From Burkholderia stabilis (GTDB lineage Bacteria > Pseudomonadota > Gammaproteobacteria > Burkholderiales > Burkholderiaceae), in contig NZ_CP016442.1 in the NCBI RefSeq assembly GCF_001742165.1, positions 3,596,001 to 3,660,000 of the forward strand: DNA of 64,000 nucleotides. The letters are read 5' to 3'. A model generated the notes under the pieces. The model was given only the letters and a program-made list of their open reading frames with translations. It ran no database searches and was not told the origin of the DNA. This document shows, one piece after another, positions 1 through 9,516 of the stretch (its first letter is position 1; each line of letters opens with the position of its first letter). Position numbers and translations under genes: made by a program.

Positions 1-272
1 ACTGTCGGCAACACCGATTCCAGCGTCCGTGACCCGGCCGCCAGCTCGCGCTTCTGCGCGGCCGTGAGCCGCTTCACCCAGTATTCGGCGCGTGACGCGC
101 TCGACCGGTCGGGCAGCGGGAACGACGCGAGCACCGCGCGCGGCTTGCGCGAGCGCGTGTAGCGCGCGCCCTTGCCGGCCGCGTGCTCGTCGAAGCGTGC
201 GGCGACATCGGTCGTGATGCCCGTATAGACGCTGTCGTCGGCGCATTCGATCAGATACAGAAACCAGGACAT
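1..272 (-). CDS. GIY-YIG nuclease superfamily protein (YhbQ/UPF0213-like), partial
   Basis: The C-terminal end runs off the left edge of the window. The reading frame starts with MSWFLYLIECADDS and shows the GIY-like LYLIE strand, the YIG-like VYTGI strand about nine residues later, and an Arg on the following helix (AARFDEH). The segment EYWVKRLTAAQK carries the expected Glu and Lys. This short single-domain layout matches the YhbQ family, whose cellular role is poorly defined although the fold belongs to endonucleases. The ATG at 272 directly precedes the conserved first strand. The next gene ends 20 bases away on the same strand and may be co-transcribed. Confidence 0.8.
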   Translation of the reverse strand, partial: MSWFLYLIECADDSVYTGITTDVAARFDEHAAGKGARYTRSRKPRAVLASFPLPDRSSASRAEYWVKRLTAAQKRELAAGSRTLESVLPT

Positions 273-292
273 GGCAGGGCGGCGCGCTGCCG

Positions 293-1471
293 CTATTCCG
301 TGCCGCGCCGGAACGGATCGTGTTCGCGCAATTCGTCGACGTACGCGTGGATATGGTCGGTCTCGCGTTCGAGAAAGCGTGCGACCGCATCCGAGAACGC
401 CGGGTGCGCGAGCCAGTGCGCGGAGTGCGTGACGGTCGGCAGGAAGCCGCGCGCGAGCTTGTGCTCGCCTTGCGCGCCGCCTTCGAACGTGTCGAGCCCG
501 GCCTCGATGCAGAATTCGAGCAACTGGTAGTAGGCCGTTTCGAAATGCAGGCAGGGCACGTGCTCGATTGCGCCCCAGTAGCGCCCGTACAGCGTGCCGC
601 CGCCATGCTCGCCGCGCCGGTAGACGGCGAGCGCGCTCGCGATCGGCCGGCCGTCGGCTTCCGCGATCACGAGCAGCAGGTTCTCGGGCATCGTCGCGCC
701 GATCGCGCGGAAGAAGTCGAGGTTCAGGTACGGGCTCGAAAAGTGTTCGCGGTAGGTCTGCCGGTAGCAGCGCGAGAAGAAGCGCCAGTCGGCGTCGGTG
801 ATCCGGTCGCCGGTGAGCCGCCTGAACGTCACGCCCGCATCGTGCACCTTGCGCCGCTCGGCGCGGATGTTCTTGCGCTTCTTCTGCTCGAGCGTGCCGA
901 GGAAATCGTCGAAGTGGCGGTAGCCGTCGTTGATCCAGTGGAACTGCACGCCTTCGCGCAGCATCATCCCCATCGATTCGAGGAGGCGCGCTTCGTCGCC
1001 GGTCGGGAACAGCACGTGCAGCGACGACACGTCGCTCTGTTCGGCGAACGCGAGCAGCGTGGCCGCGAGCCGGCGGCGCGCGTCGTCGTCGGCCGCGAGC
1101 AGGCGCGTGCCCTGCACGGGCGTGAACGGCACCGCGCACAGCAGCTTCGGGTAGTAGGGGATGTCGTTGCGCTGGTATGCGTCGGCCCATGCCCAGTCGA
1201 ACACGTATTCGCCGTACGAATGCTGCTTCGCATAGACGGGCGCGGCGGCCGCGAGGCGGCCCGTGCGCGCGTCGGTCAGCGTGACGAAGTGCGGCGACCA
1301 GCCGGTATCGTCGACCGCGCAGCGCGCGACGTGCAGCGCGTCGAGGAATTCGTGGCGCAGGAACGGCGTCGGCTGCGCGTCGCGCGCGAGCAGCGCGTTC
1401 CATTCGTCGGCCGGCACCTCGGCGGGGGACGACAGGATGCCCGTGCGATAATCGATGCGTTCGTGTTTCAA
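293..1471 (-). CDS. Predicted N-acyltransferase, FemAB/GNAT-like (COG3146 type)
   Basis: A 392-residue cytosolic protein with no signal peptide or membrane segment. The layout resembles the COG3146/DUF482 predicted N-acyltransferases: an N-terminal half with WADAYQRNDIPYYPKLL, then a basic stretch KKRKNIRAERRKV near the middle and a C-terminal GNAT-like half ending in a glycine-rich EGGAQGEHKLARGF motif. The frame opens with TTG (TTGAAACACG); there is no in-frame ATG nearby, so TTG is the likely start. Its substrate is unknown. It faces nadE divergently, with about 110 bases between the two starts. Confidence 0.8.
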   Translation of the reverse strand: MKHERIDYRTGILSSPAEVPADEWNALLARDAQPTPFLRHEFLDALHVARCAVDDTGWSPHFVTLTDARTGRLAAAAPVYAKQHSYGEYVFDWAWADAYQRNDIPYYPKLLCAVPFTPVQGTRLLAADDDARRRLAATLLAFAEQSDVSSLHVLFPTGDEARLLESMGMMLREGVQFHWINDGYRHFDDFLGTLEQKKRKNIRAERRKVHDAGVTFRRLTGDRITDADWRFFSRCYRQTYREHFSSPYLNLDFFRAIGATMPENLLLVIAEADGRPIASALAVYRRGEHGGGTLYGRYWGAIEHVPCLHFETAYYQLLEFCIEAGLDTFEGGAQGEHKLARGFLPTVTHSAHWLAHPAFSDAVARFLERETDHIHAYVDELREHDPFRRGTE

Positions 1472-1580
1472 GCGTGAATCCGTACCGTTGGATGTTGCCG
1501 GACGCGTGCCGCCGTGGCCCGCGCCCGGGACGATTTCGTCAGCCGTTCAGGGCGCGCCGCCGGGCTGCGCCGATCCCGTC

Positions 1581-3302
1581 ATGAAGACCCGACTCGCTCT
1601 CGCCCAGATCAACGTCACCGTCGGCGATTTCGCCGGCAACGTCGCGCGGATCGTCGCGGCCGCGCGCGCCGCGCACAACGATGGTGCGCAGCTGATGGTC
1701 GCGCCCGAACTCGCGCTGTCCGGCTATCCGCCGGAAGACCTGCTGCTGCGGCCCGCGTTCTACGCGGCGGCGGCGGCCGCGCTCGACGCGCTCGCCGATG
1801 CGCTGAAGGCGTTCGACGGGCTCGCGGTGCTGGTCGGCCATCCGTTGCGCGGCGCGGGCGAAGGCGCGTCGGGCAGCGATCCGCGCGCGCCAGCCGTCGA
1901 TGGTAATGCAAACCGCCCGATCGAGCGCGGCGTGCCGCCCACCGACACCTTCAACGCGGTGTCGCTGATCGTCGGCGGCGAGATCGTCGGCACCTACCGC
2001 AAGCAGGATCTCCCCAACGCCGAGGTATTCGACGAGAAGCGTTATTTCGCGACGGACGCCGAGCCGCTCGTGTTCGAGCTGAACGGCGTGAAATACGGCG
2101 TGATCATTTGCGAGGACGCGTGGCACGCATCGGCCGCGCAGATCGCGAAGGCGGCCGGCGCGCAGGTGCTGCTGATCCCGAACGGCTCGCCGTATCACAT
2201 GAACAAGGAAGCGGTGCGCATCGACATCCTGCGTGCGCGGATCCGCGAAACCGGGCTGCCGATGGTGTACGTGAACCTCGTCGGCGGGCAGGACGAACTC
2301 GTATTCGACGGCGGCTCGTTCGTGCTCGACGTGCAGGGTACGCTCGTCGCGAAGCTGCCGCAGTTCGACGAAGGGCACGCGATCGTCGAATTCGACGGCG
2401 CGCGGCCGCTGCCCGGCGCGATCGCGCCCGAGCTGTCGACGGATGCGCAGGTGTACCGCGCGCTCGTGACGGGCGTGCGCGACTACATCGGCAAGAACGG
2501 TTTTCCCGGCGTGCTGATCGGGCTGTCGGGCGGTGTCGATTCGGCGCTGGTGCTGGCGCTCGCGTGCGATGCGCTCGGCCCCGAGCGCGTGCGCGCGGTG
2601 ATGATGCCGTCGCGCTTCACGGCCGACATCTCGACCACCGACGCGGCGGAGATGGCGCGGCGCGTCGGCGTGCGCTACGACGAGATCGCGATCGCGCCGA
2701 TGTTCGACGCGTTCCGCGCATCGCTCGCGGGCGAGTTCGCGGGCCGCGCGGAAGACGCGACGGAGGAGAACATCCAGGCGCGCATCCGCGGCACGCTGCT
2801 GATGGCGCTGTCGAACAAGTTCGGCTCGATCGTGCTGACGACCGGCAACAAGAGCGAAATGGCGGTCGGCTACTGCACGCTGTACGGCGACATGGCCGGC
2901 GGTTTCGCGGTGATCAAGGACATCGCGAAGACGCTCGTGTACCGGCTTTGCCGCTATCGCAACGAGACGTCCGACTACGCGCTGCGCGACGTGATCCCCG
3001 AGCGGATCCTGACGCGCGCGCCGTCGGCCGAGTTGCGCGAGAACCAGACCGATCAGGACAGCCTGCCGCCGTACGACGTGCTCGACGCGATCATGCGGAT
3101 GTACATGGAGGAAGACCGGCCGCTCGCTGAAATCGTCGCGGCCGGTTACGCGCAGGCCGACGTCGAGCGCGTGACGCGGCTCATCAAGATCAACGAATAC
3201 AAGCGCCGCCAGGCGCCGATCGGCATCCGCGTCACGCATCGCGCATTCGGGCGCGACTGGCGCTACCCGATCACGTCACGTTTTACCGAACGTCTCGACT
3301 GA
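1581..3302 (+). CDS. nadE: NAD+ synthetase, glutamine-hydrolysing
   Basis: Catalyses the last step of NAD biosynthesis, amidating nicotinic acid adenine dinucleotide with ammonia taken from glutamine. The 573-residue protein has an N-terminal nitrilase-type glutaminase domain with the likely triad Glu43 (APELALSGYP), a Lys near 141 (YRKQDLPN) and Cys177 (VIICEDAW). The synthetase domain follows, with the P-loop SGGVDSA at about residues 315-321. The ATG at 1581 is chosen because MKTRLALAQINVT aligns with the first nitrilase strand; the frame is open further upstream. An insertion at about residues 91-120 is discussed in the findings. glnB follows after 65 bases. Confidence 0.95.
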   Translation: MKTRLALAQINVTVGDFAGNVARIVAAARAAHNDGAQLMVAPELALSGYPPEDLLLRPAFYAAAAAALDALADALKAFDGLAVLVGHPLRGAGEGASGSDPRAPAVDGNANRPIERGVPPTDTFNAVSLIVGGEIVGTYRKQDLPNAEVFDEKRYFATDAEPLVFELNGVKYGVIICEDAWHASAAQIAKAAGAQVLLIPNGSPYHMNKEAVRIDILRARIRETGLPMVYVNLVGGQDELVFDGGSFVLDVQGTLVAKLPQFDEGHAIVEFDGARPLPGAIAPELSTDAQVYRALVTGVRDYIGKNGFPGVLIGLSGGVDSALVLALACDALGPERVRAVMMPSRFTADISTTDAAEMARRVGVRYDEIAIAPMFDAFRASLAGEFAGRAEDATEENIQARIRGTLLMALSNKFGSIVLTTGNKSEMAVGYCTLYGDMAGGFAVIKDIAKTLVYRLCRYRNETSDYALRDVIPERILTRAPSAELRENQTDQDSLPPYDVLDAIMRMYMEEDRPLAEIVAAGYAQADVERVTRLIKINEYKRRQAPIGIRVTHRAFGRDWRYPITSRFTERLD

Positions 3303-3355
3303 GCCGCGCACGGCTTACAATCGGGATCGCGATTTTTCATCCAAACGAGCATTGA

Positions 3356-3706
<351 letters not shown>

Positions 3707-3747
3707 GCGCCGCTTCCGGCAAAGGCCGCGCAAAGCCGGCCCGCCCA

Positions 3748-3785
3748 ATAAAAAACGGTGCGATACCCGGGTGGGTACCGCACCG
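3748..3785 (-). terminator. Intrinsic terminator of the porin gene
   Basis: An inverted repeat (CGGTGCGATACCC / GGGTACCGCACCG, one mismatch) is followed on the minus strand by a run of six T. It lies 60 bases beyond the porin stop codon and is oriented for it. Confidence 0.8.
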
Positions 3786-3845
3786 ATACGCGCCTCTCGC
3801 AGCAGCGTGGAAAGTGTTGTCGAATCGTTCTCCGGCAGCGCCCGA

Positions 3846-4922
3846 TCAGAACAGGTGCTGGATGCCGGCGTAGACGCCGGTCTGGCTGCCGCCCGGGTTC
3901 GGGTTGCCCGTCGAAACGGCCGTGCCGGCGCCGTTCGCGTTCAGGCCGAAGTTGGCCGACGAGCTGTTGCGCACCGTCGCGACCTGCAGGTCGAACAGCG
4001 TGCGCTTCGAGATGTTGTACGAACCGCCGACCGTATAGATGTTCGCGTTGCCGCCGCCGTGGTTCGCGTTCACGTGATACACGGCTGCGATCAGCGCCGC
4101 TGCCGGCGTCGCTTGCCACGTCACGCCGCCCCAGACCTGCTGGGTGCCGGTCACGCCGGCGTTCACGGCCGGGCCGCCGCTGCCGTCCGCGCGCGATGCC
4201 TGGTAGGCGGCCTGCAGCTTGAACTGGCCGAGGAACACGTTCACGCCCGCGAAGTATTCACGCGAATAGTTGAACACGTCCGAGAAGCGGCCGCTGCTGT
4301 CGCGCGTTTCGTCGTAGATGCCGCGCAACTGGAACAGCGAGTTCGTGTACGTGACCTGCGCACCGGCTGCACGGCCCGGCTGGCCGGCCGTCGTGTTGCC
4401 GTTGAAGCTGGTCGAGTTCGAGAACGAGAACTGGCCGTAGAAGTCGAGGCCGTAGAACTGCGGCGACTGGTACGAAACGTTGTTGCTGGTCTTGTTCCAG
4501 TTGCGGCCGCGTACGAGCGATGCGGTCGACCAGGCCGACTGGCCGAACGGGTCGAAGTCCCACACGCCGTTGGCGATCGCGAGCTCACGACCCAACAGCA
4601 GCGTACCGTAGCGATCGTTCGAAATGCCGACCGTCGCATAACGATCCCAGATCGAGCCGCTGAAGCCGCCGGTCATCGTGTTGAACGCGCCTTCGAGGTG
4701 GAACAGGACCTTGTTGCCGCCGCCGATGTCCTCGCTACCCTTCAAGCCCCACAGGCTCGTGCCCCAGTCGCCGCTTTCCGCGCGCACTTGGTGGCCGTTT
4801 TGCAGGCCGTTCATGTACTCGATGCCTGCATCCAGACGGCCATACAGCGTGACGCTGCTCTGCGCGTGCGCCGTAACCACCCCAGCAGCCATCAGCGCGG
4901 CCGCGACCAAAGCTTTCTTCAT
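3846..4922 (-). CDS. Gram-negative general porin (OmpC/Opc-like)
   Basis: An outer-membrane trimeric beta-barrel porin of 358 residues that passes small hydrophilic solutes. The signal peptide MKKALVAAALMAAGVVTAHA has its cleavage site before QSSVTLYGRLDAG, the standard first strand of betaproteobacterial porins. The protein ends in the aromatic GVYAGIQHLF, with the terminal Phe needed for BAM recognition. The frame also opens 12 bases upstream as ATGGAGGAGACG, but that GGAGGAG is almost certainly the ribosome binding site of the ATG at 4922. The gene is followed by its own terminator and preceded by a long A+T-rich leader. Confidence 0.93.
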   Translation of the reverse strand: MKKALVAAALMAAGVVTAHAQSSVTLYGRLDAGIEYMNGLQNGHQVRAESGDWGTSLWGLKGSEDIGGGNKVLFHLEGAFNTMTGGFSGSIWDRYATVGISNDRYGTLLLGRELAIANGVWDFDPFGQSAWSTASLVRGRNWNKTSNNVSYQSPQFYGLDFYGQFSFSNSTSFNGNTTAGQPGRAAGAQVTYTNSLFQLRGIYDETRDSSGRFSDVFNYSREYFAGVNVFLGQFKLQAAYQASRADGSGGPAVNAGVTGTQQVWGGVTWQATPAAALIAAVYHVNANHGGGNANIYTVGGSYNISKRTLFDLQVATVRNSSSANFGLNANGAGTAVSTGNPNPGGSQTGVYAGIQHLF

Positions 4923-5478
4923 CGTCTCCTCCATACCCTGTCAAAAAGTCAACCCAGAACTGCACGAGATGCCCGGAGCGACGAGCGCCGGGCAAAAGCG
5001 GGATAACCAGGGAGACCTCGTGCAGGGCCGGTAAGCACAGCACGCGGGCAAGCGGACGAAAATACCGTTGAGCGGTCCCGCGCACAGCCGGGTCGGCCTG
5101 CGGGGTCTCCTTGTAGTGTCGTGAAGCTAAACTACATTTCACGAACTTCGTTTTGCTACTTTGGTTACTAATTTAGCAAAAATACAATTTTGTGGCGATG
5201 GAAATCGTTGTTTGACTAACACGTGTCGCCAAATTGCCATGCAACACAGTGCGCAACGGGTGTACCGAGGGTTGTCGATTACCGGAAAACCCTTGTCCCG
5301 CAAGGGAGACACGATTCCTACGGACATGGGTCAAGGATTGCCACTATTGACGTTGCAATAACGTGGGCGTAAGCGCGAAAGATGCGAAATTGGTAAGTAT
5401 TTCGTAATGAATTAGAGGCTGGCGGCCAGCGCTGTGCGAAGCCCGCCGCGCATGGCCTGGCGCCCCGGTGCGCGCCGC
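4923..5478. other. Intergenic region upstream of the porin gene
   Basis: 556 bases without a convincing gene. The stretch from about 5120 to 5420 is much richer in A+T than the surroundings and probably holds the porin promoter and its control sites. I could not fix a single -35/-10 pair. Short open frames here lack ribosome binding sites and recognisable protein sequence. Confidence 0.5.
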
Positions 5479-6450
5479 TCAGCCCGGGTCCGGACGGGCG
5501 TCGAGCAACTGCGCGCGAATCCAGCGGTGCGCATCGGTACGCGCATGCTTCGCGTGCGAATAGACCTTCACCGTATAGCGCGGAATCTCGAACGGCGCGG
5601 GGAAGATGCGGATCGGCGCGGCGTGTCGCAGTGCCTGCGCAGCGCGGTTCGGCACGGTCATCAGGAGTGCGGATTCCGCGATCACGAACGGTGCGGCGAG
5701 CACGCTCGGCAACTGTACGGCGACCTGCCGCGCGAGGCCGAGCCGGTCGAGCACGTAATCGACCACGCCGCGCGATTCGTTCCACGGCGTGACGACCACG
5801 TGGCGCGCCGCGAGGTACTGGTCGAGCGTCAGCCGCCGGCGGATGTCCGGATGCGCGGCGCTCGCGATCACGACGTAGTCGTCGGAGAACCAGTCGAAAT
5901 CCTCGATGCCCGGCGCGTCGGCCGCCGATTCCTCGTGATAGCCGAGCGCGAAGTCGATGCGGCCGGCGGCGAGCGCGTCGACGGAAATCTTGCGGTCGGA
6001 ATGGACGACGCGAATCCGCAACTGCGGCGCGACGTGCTGGATGCGTGCAAGGAACGCCGGCAGGACGGCGAACGCCGTGTAGTCGGTCGCGGCGAACACG
6101 AACGTGCGGTCGCTTTGCGCGGGATCGAAGCGGCGCGCACGGGCGAGCCCCTTCGACATCGCGTCGAGCGCGCCGCCGGCCCACGCGGCGATGTCGTCGG
6201 CGCGGACGGTCGGCTGCATCTCGTTGCCGAGGCGCACGAACAGGGCGTCGCCGATCGCGTCGCGCAGCCGCGCGAGCGCGTGGCTCAGCGCGGACGGGCT
6301 CATGGCGAGCTCGTGGGCGGCCGCGGCGACCGACCGGTGGCGGTACAGCGCGTCGAACACGAGCAGCAGGTTCAGGTCGAGGCGGCGCAGATCGGGATGC
6401 ATCATGTTCAGGTCAGAATGAAGAAACTGCACTTCCTGCAGTAACCGCAT
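5479..6450 (-). CDS. LysR-family transcriptional regulator
   Basis: A cytosolic DNA-binding regulator of up to 323 residues. The N-terminal winged helix-turn-helix reads DLNLLLVFDALYRHRSVAAAA followed by LAMSPSALSHALARLRD, typical of the NodD/LeuO/PcpR-like branch. The rest is a periplasmic-binding-protein-like effector domain. The start is uncertain: the furthest ATG is at 6450, while MMHPDLRRLDLN from 6405 or 6402 gives the usual LysR N-terminus. The effector and target are unknown. It is transcribed toward the porin and may or may not control it. Confidence 0.85.
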   Translation of the reverse strand: MRLLQEVQFLHSDLNMMHPDLRRLDLNLLLVFDALYRHRSVAAAAHELAMSPSALSHALARLRDAIGDALFVRLGNEMQPTVRADDIAAWAGGALDAMSKGLARARRFDPAQSDRTFVFAATDYTAFAVLPAFLARIQHVAPQLRIRVVHSDRKISVDALAAGRIDFALGYHEESAADAPGIEDFDWFSDDYVVIASAAHPDIRRRLTLDQYLAARHVVVTPWNESRGVVDYVLDRLGLARQVAVQLPSVLAAPFVIAESALLMTVPNRAAQALRHAAPIRIFPAPFEIPRYTVKVYSHAKHARTDAHRWIRAQLLDARPDPG

Positions 6451-6538
6451 GAACGTAGCATGACGATCTGACTGGCGCCAGCGCGGTTGCGCGGCGCTGC
6501 TTCCCTTTTCAGATCCGGGCCGCAGGAGGGCTCATACC

Positions 6539-7036
6539 GTGCCAATCGATATCCGTTCCGCTACCGTCGCCGACGTGCCGCTGATCCTGCGTTTCATCAC
6601 CGAGCTGGCCGTCTACGAGAAGGCGGAACACGAAGTGGTCGCGACGCCTGCGTCGCTCGAGCGCAGCCTGTTCGGCGAAGGGTCGCCGGCGCGCGCGCTG
6701 ATCTGCGAGGTCGACGGCGAGCCGGCCGGCTTCGCCGTGTATTTCTTCTCGTATTCGACGTGGCTCGCGCGGCAGGGGCTGTATCTCGAGGATCTGTACG
6801 TGTCGCCGCGCTTTCGCGGCGCGGGCGCGGGGCTGCGGCTGCTGAAGGCGCTCGCGCGGATCGCGGTCGAGTCGGGCTGCGGGCGTTTCGAGTGGAGTGT
6901 GCTCGACTGGAACGAGCCGGCGATCCGCTTCTACGAGAGCGTCGGTGCGGCGCCGCAGAGCGAATGGGTGCGTTACCGGCTTGCAGGCGACGCGTTGCGC
7001 GCGTTCGCCGACAGCACGCCGGTGAGCGCCGGATAA
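6539..7036 (+). CDS. GNAT-family N-acetyltransferase (diamine acetyltransferase-like)
   Basis: A 165-residue acetyl-CoA-dependent N-acetyltransferase. It starts with GTG, preceded by a good CAGGAGGG site. The GNAT fold shows in MPIDIRSATVADVPLILRFI, the strand LYLEDLYVSPRFRGAGAGLRLL (the acetyl-CoA pyrophosphate loop R-G-A-G-A-G) and the C-terminal WNEPAIRFYESVGA. The segment FFSYSTWLARQGLYLEDLYV resembles spermidine/spermine and thialysine acetyltransferases, so a small amine is the best guess for substrate. It stands alone, facing the convergent amino-acid transporter operon. Confidence 0.88.
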   Translation: MPIDIRSATVADVPLILRFITELAVYEKAEHEVVATPASLERSLFGEGSPARALICEVDGEPAGFAVYFFSYSTWLARQGLYLEDLYVSPRFRGAGAGLRLLKALARIAVESGCGRFEWSVLDWNEPAIRFYESVGAAPQSEWVRYRLAGDALRAFADSTPVSAG

Positions 7037-7054
7037 ACACGACGGTAAACGCAA

Positions 7055-7090
7055 AACGGGCGCCGCGCGGTGAACCGCGGGGCGCCCGTT
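7055..7090. terminator. Bidirectional terminator between convergent genes
   Basis: A strong stem pairs AACGGGCGCC (7055-7064) with GGCGCCCGTT (7081-7090), with a further partly paired inner stem. It lies between the convergent acetyltransferase and hisP-like genes. The minus-strand side continues into TTTTGCG. Confidence 0.65.
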
Positions 7091-7104
7091 CGTGAGGGCT
7101 TGCG

Positions 7105-7884
7105 TTACTTGAGGCTGCCCGACAGGAACCCGCGCAGGCGTTCGCTCTTCGGATTGGCAAACACCTCGGCCGGCACGCCTTCTTCCTCGACGCGGCCCTG
7201 ATGCAGGAACATCACGTGGTTCGACACATTGCGCGCAAAGCCCATCTCGTGCGTGACGACGATCATCGTGCGGCCTTCCTCGGCCAGCTTCTGCATCACC
7301 TTCAGCACTTCGCCCACCAGCTCCGGGTCGAGCGCCGACGTCGGCTCGTCGAACAGCATCACGTCCGGATGCATCGCGAGCGCGCGCGCAATCGCGACAC
7401 GCTGCTGCTGGCCGCCGGAAAGATGCGACGGATACTGCTTCTCGACGCGCGGCGCGAGGCCGACCTTCTCGAGATACTCGCGCGCACGATCCTCGGCTTC
7501 CTTCTTCGGGATGCCGAGCACGTTCACGGGCGCTTCCATCACGTTCTCGAGCACGTTCATATGCGACCAGAGGTTGAAGTGCTGGAACACCATCGACAGC
7601 TTGGTGCGCACGCGCTGCAGCTGCTTCGTGTCGGCCGCGCGCAGCGCGCCCGTCTTGTCGAGCGCGGTGCGTACTTCCTCGCCGTCGACGAAGATGCGGC
7701 CCGCGTTGGGCTGTTCGAGGAAGTTGATGCAGCGGAGCATCGTGCTCTTGCCGGAGCCCGACGAGCCGATCACGCTGATCACGTCGCCCGAGTTCGCCTT
7801 CAGCGACACGCCCTTGAGCACCTCGTTGTCGCCGTACCGCTTGTGGAGATCGTCGACGAAAAGCTTCTGGTTCTGGGAATTCAT
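7105..7884 (-). CDS. hisP: Cationic amino-acid ABC transporter ATPase
   Basis: The ATP-hydrolysing subunit of a polar amino-acid importer, peripheral on the inner membrane; 259 residues. Walker A is GSSGSGKST, the signature LSGGQQQR, Walker B VMLFDEP, and the switch His lies in [12 protein letters not shown]. The insertion [19 protein letters not shown] is characteristic of HisP/ArtP-type ATPases. The open frame continues to a TTG one codon earlier, but ATG at 7884 has AGGA at the right distance. It is the last gene of the cluster: binding protein, HisQ-like, HisM-like, HisP-like. Confidence 0.92.
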   Translation of the reverse strand: MNSQNQKLFVDDLHKRYGDNEVLKGVSLKANSGDVISVIGSSGSGKSTMLRCINFLEQPNAGRIFVDGEEVRTALDKTGALRAADTKQLQRVRTKLSMVFQHFNLWSHMNVLENVMEAPVNVLGIPKKEAEDRAREYLEKVGLAPRVEKQYPSHLSGGQQQRVAIARALAMHPDVMLFDEPTSALDPELVGEVLKVMQKLAEEGRTMIVVTHEMGFARNVSNHVMFLHQGRVEEEGVPAEVFANPKSERLRGFLSGSLK

Positions 7885-7902
7885 CAATAGTCCTGCGAAA
7901 AC

Positions 7903-8616
7903 TTACTTGCCTTGCGGGCGCAGATACGCGAGCCAGCGGCGCTCGGCCTGGCGGAACAGCCACACGAGCGTGAACGAGATCGCGAGATAGAGCAGGGCGG
8001 CGATGCCGAACGCGTGGAACGACATGTAGGTCGCCGAGTTCACGTCGCGGGCGATCTTCAGGATGTCCGGCACGGTCGCGGTGAAGGCCACCGTCGTCGC
8101 GTGCAGCATCAGGATCACTTCGTTGCTGTACAGCGGCAGCGCGCGGCGCAGCGCCGACGGCAGGATCACGCGGCGATACATCGTGAACGGCGTCATCCCG
8201 TACGCGCGCGCGGCTTCGATCTCGCCGTACGAGGTCGCCTTGATCGCGCCCGCGAAGATCTCGGTGGTGTACGCGCAGGTGTTCAGCGTGAACGCGAGCA
8301 GCGTGCAGTGCATCCCGTCGCGGAAGAACGCGTCGAGCATCGGCGTGCCGCGCACGGCCTGCAGGCTGTAGAGGCCCGTGTAGCAAAGCAGCAGCTGCAC
8401 GTAGAGCGGCGTGCCGCGGAACACGTACGTGTAGAGCCACACGGCGCTCGACAGCCACTTCCGCTTCGACACGCGCGCGACCGCGAGCGGTATCGACAGG
8501 CAGAAGCCGAGGCCGATCGACACGACGAGCAGCCACAGCGTGATCGCGACGCCGGTGATGCGGTAGCCGTCGGTGTAGAGGTAGTTGCGCCAGTATTCTT
8601 GGATGAGTTCGATCAT
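7903..8616 (-). CDS. hisM: Amino-acid ABC transporter permease (HisM-like)
   Basis: An inner-membrane permease of 237 residues with several hydrophobic helices. The cytoplasmic coupling loop reads EIEAARAYGMTPFTMYRRVILPSA, the EAA motif that contacts the ATPase. Its start overlaps the stop of the preceding permease by four bases (ATGA), implying translational coupling. HisM and HisQ form a heterodimer in lysine/arginine/ornithine/histidine importers. Assignment as the M subunit rests on gene order and the initial MIELIQEYWRNYLY. Confidence 0.9.
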   Translation of the reverse strand: MIELIQEYWRNYLYTDGYRITGVAITLWLLVVSIGLGFCLSIPLAVARVSKRKWLSSAVWLYTYVFRGTPLYVQLLLCYTGLYSLQAVRGTPMLDAFFRDGMHCTLLAFTLNTCAYTTEIFAGAIKATSYGEIEAARAYGMTPFTMYRRVILPSALRRALPLYSNEVILMLHATTVAFTATVPDILKIARDVNSATYMSFHAFGIAALLYLAISFTLVWLFRQAERRWLAYLRPQGK

Positions 8617-9302
8617 AGGTCAGCCTTGCGGACACCGGTCGAGTAGCGCTTTTCGAGCCACATCAGCACGAAGTTCGAGATCGTCGTGATGGCGAGGTAG
8701 ACCGCTCCCGCGATCAGCGTGAAGAAGAAGAACCGCAGCGTGCCCTTGCCGGCGTCCTGCGACGCTTTCACGACGTCGGCCAGGCCGATGATCGACACGA
8801 GCGCGGTGGACTTCACGAGCACCTGCCAGTTGTTGCCGATGCCCGGCAGCGCGAAGCGCATCATCTGCGGGAACATGATCCGCGTGAACACCTGCCAGTT
8901 CGTCATCCCGTATGCGCTGCCGGCCTCGAGCTGGCCGCGCGGCACCGACAGGAACGCGCCGCGGAACGTCTCGGTGAAGTACGCGCCGTAGATGAAGCCC
9001 AGCACGAGCACGCCGGCGAGGAACGGGTCGATGTCGATCTGGTCCCAGCCGAGCGCGTCGGTCGCCATGTTCAGCCAGATCTGCAGGCTGTAGAACAGCA
9101 GCAGCATCAGCACGAGGTCGGGCACGCCGCGGATCAGCGTCGTGTAGACGGTGCCGACGCCGTTCGTCACGCGGTTGCGCGACAGCTTCGCGCCCGCGCC
9201 GAGCAGGCCCAGCAGGAACGACAGCGCAAGCGAAAGCACCGCCAGTTTGACGGTTTGCCAGGTGCCTGCGAGGATCAGCGGGCCGTAACCTTGTAGAAAC
9301 AT
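8613..9302 (-). CDS. hisQ: Amino-acid ABC transporter permease (HisQ-like)
   Basis: An inner-membrane permease of 229 residues. It starts MFLQGYGPLILAGTWQTVKL, like HisQ proteins; the longer open frame to 9353 adds a basic, unlikely N-terminus. AAGGA lies just upstream of the ATG at 9302. The EAA loop is QLEAGSAYGMTNWQVFTRIMFPQ. It is coupled by a four-base overlap to the next permease and is separated from the binding-protein gene by about 210 bases containing a strong hairpin. Confidence 0.9.
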   Translation of the reverse strand: MFLQGYGPLILAGTWQTVKLAVLSLALSFLLGLLGAGAKLSRNRVTNGVGTVYTTLIRGVPDLVLMLLLFYSLQIWLNMATDALGWDQIDIDPFLAGVLVLGFIYGAYFTETFRGAFLSVPRGQLEAGSAYGMTNWQVFTRIMFPQMMRFALPGIGNNWQVLVKSTALVSIIGLADVVKASQDAGKGTLRFFFFTLIAGAVYLAITTISNFVLMWLEKRYSTGVRKADL

Positions 9303-9410
9303 ATGTGGTCCTTGACGGCGCACGCGGTGCGCCGCGAAAGACGCGCCCGCCAAGCTGCGCGGAACGCCCCGTGCGTATCATGACCGTCCGCCCCGGCATG
9401 GGTGCCGGGC

Positions 9411-9434
9411 CGGCCCGTCGCAAGCGGCGGGCCG
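9411..9434 (-). promoter_or_regulatory. Hairpin between binding-protein and permease genes
   Basis: CGGCCCGTCG (9411-9420) and CGGCGGGCCG (9425-9434) pair at nine of ten positions around a four-base loop. There is no T-run. In comparable transporter operons such stems protect the upstream mRNA and allow more binding protein than permease; that role here is inference. Confidence 0.5.
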
Positions 9435-9516
9435 AGGGGCGGGCGGCGCGTGGTTGACTGCTGTACTGCCCGGATGCGGGGCCGCCCCCGCGTCCGTTGC
9501 TTCTTCTTGTCGGCGC

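Noticed and set aside
1539..3239. 566-residue open frame opposite nadE
   Set aside because: Composition is Arg/His/Asp-rich shadow sequence typical of G+C-rich antisense frames; nadE motifs on the other strand are clear.
5139..5361. Short open frames on both strands in the porin upstream region
   Set aside because: No ribosome binding sites or known sequence; the A+T-rich stretch is better explained as promoter DNA.
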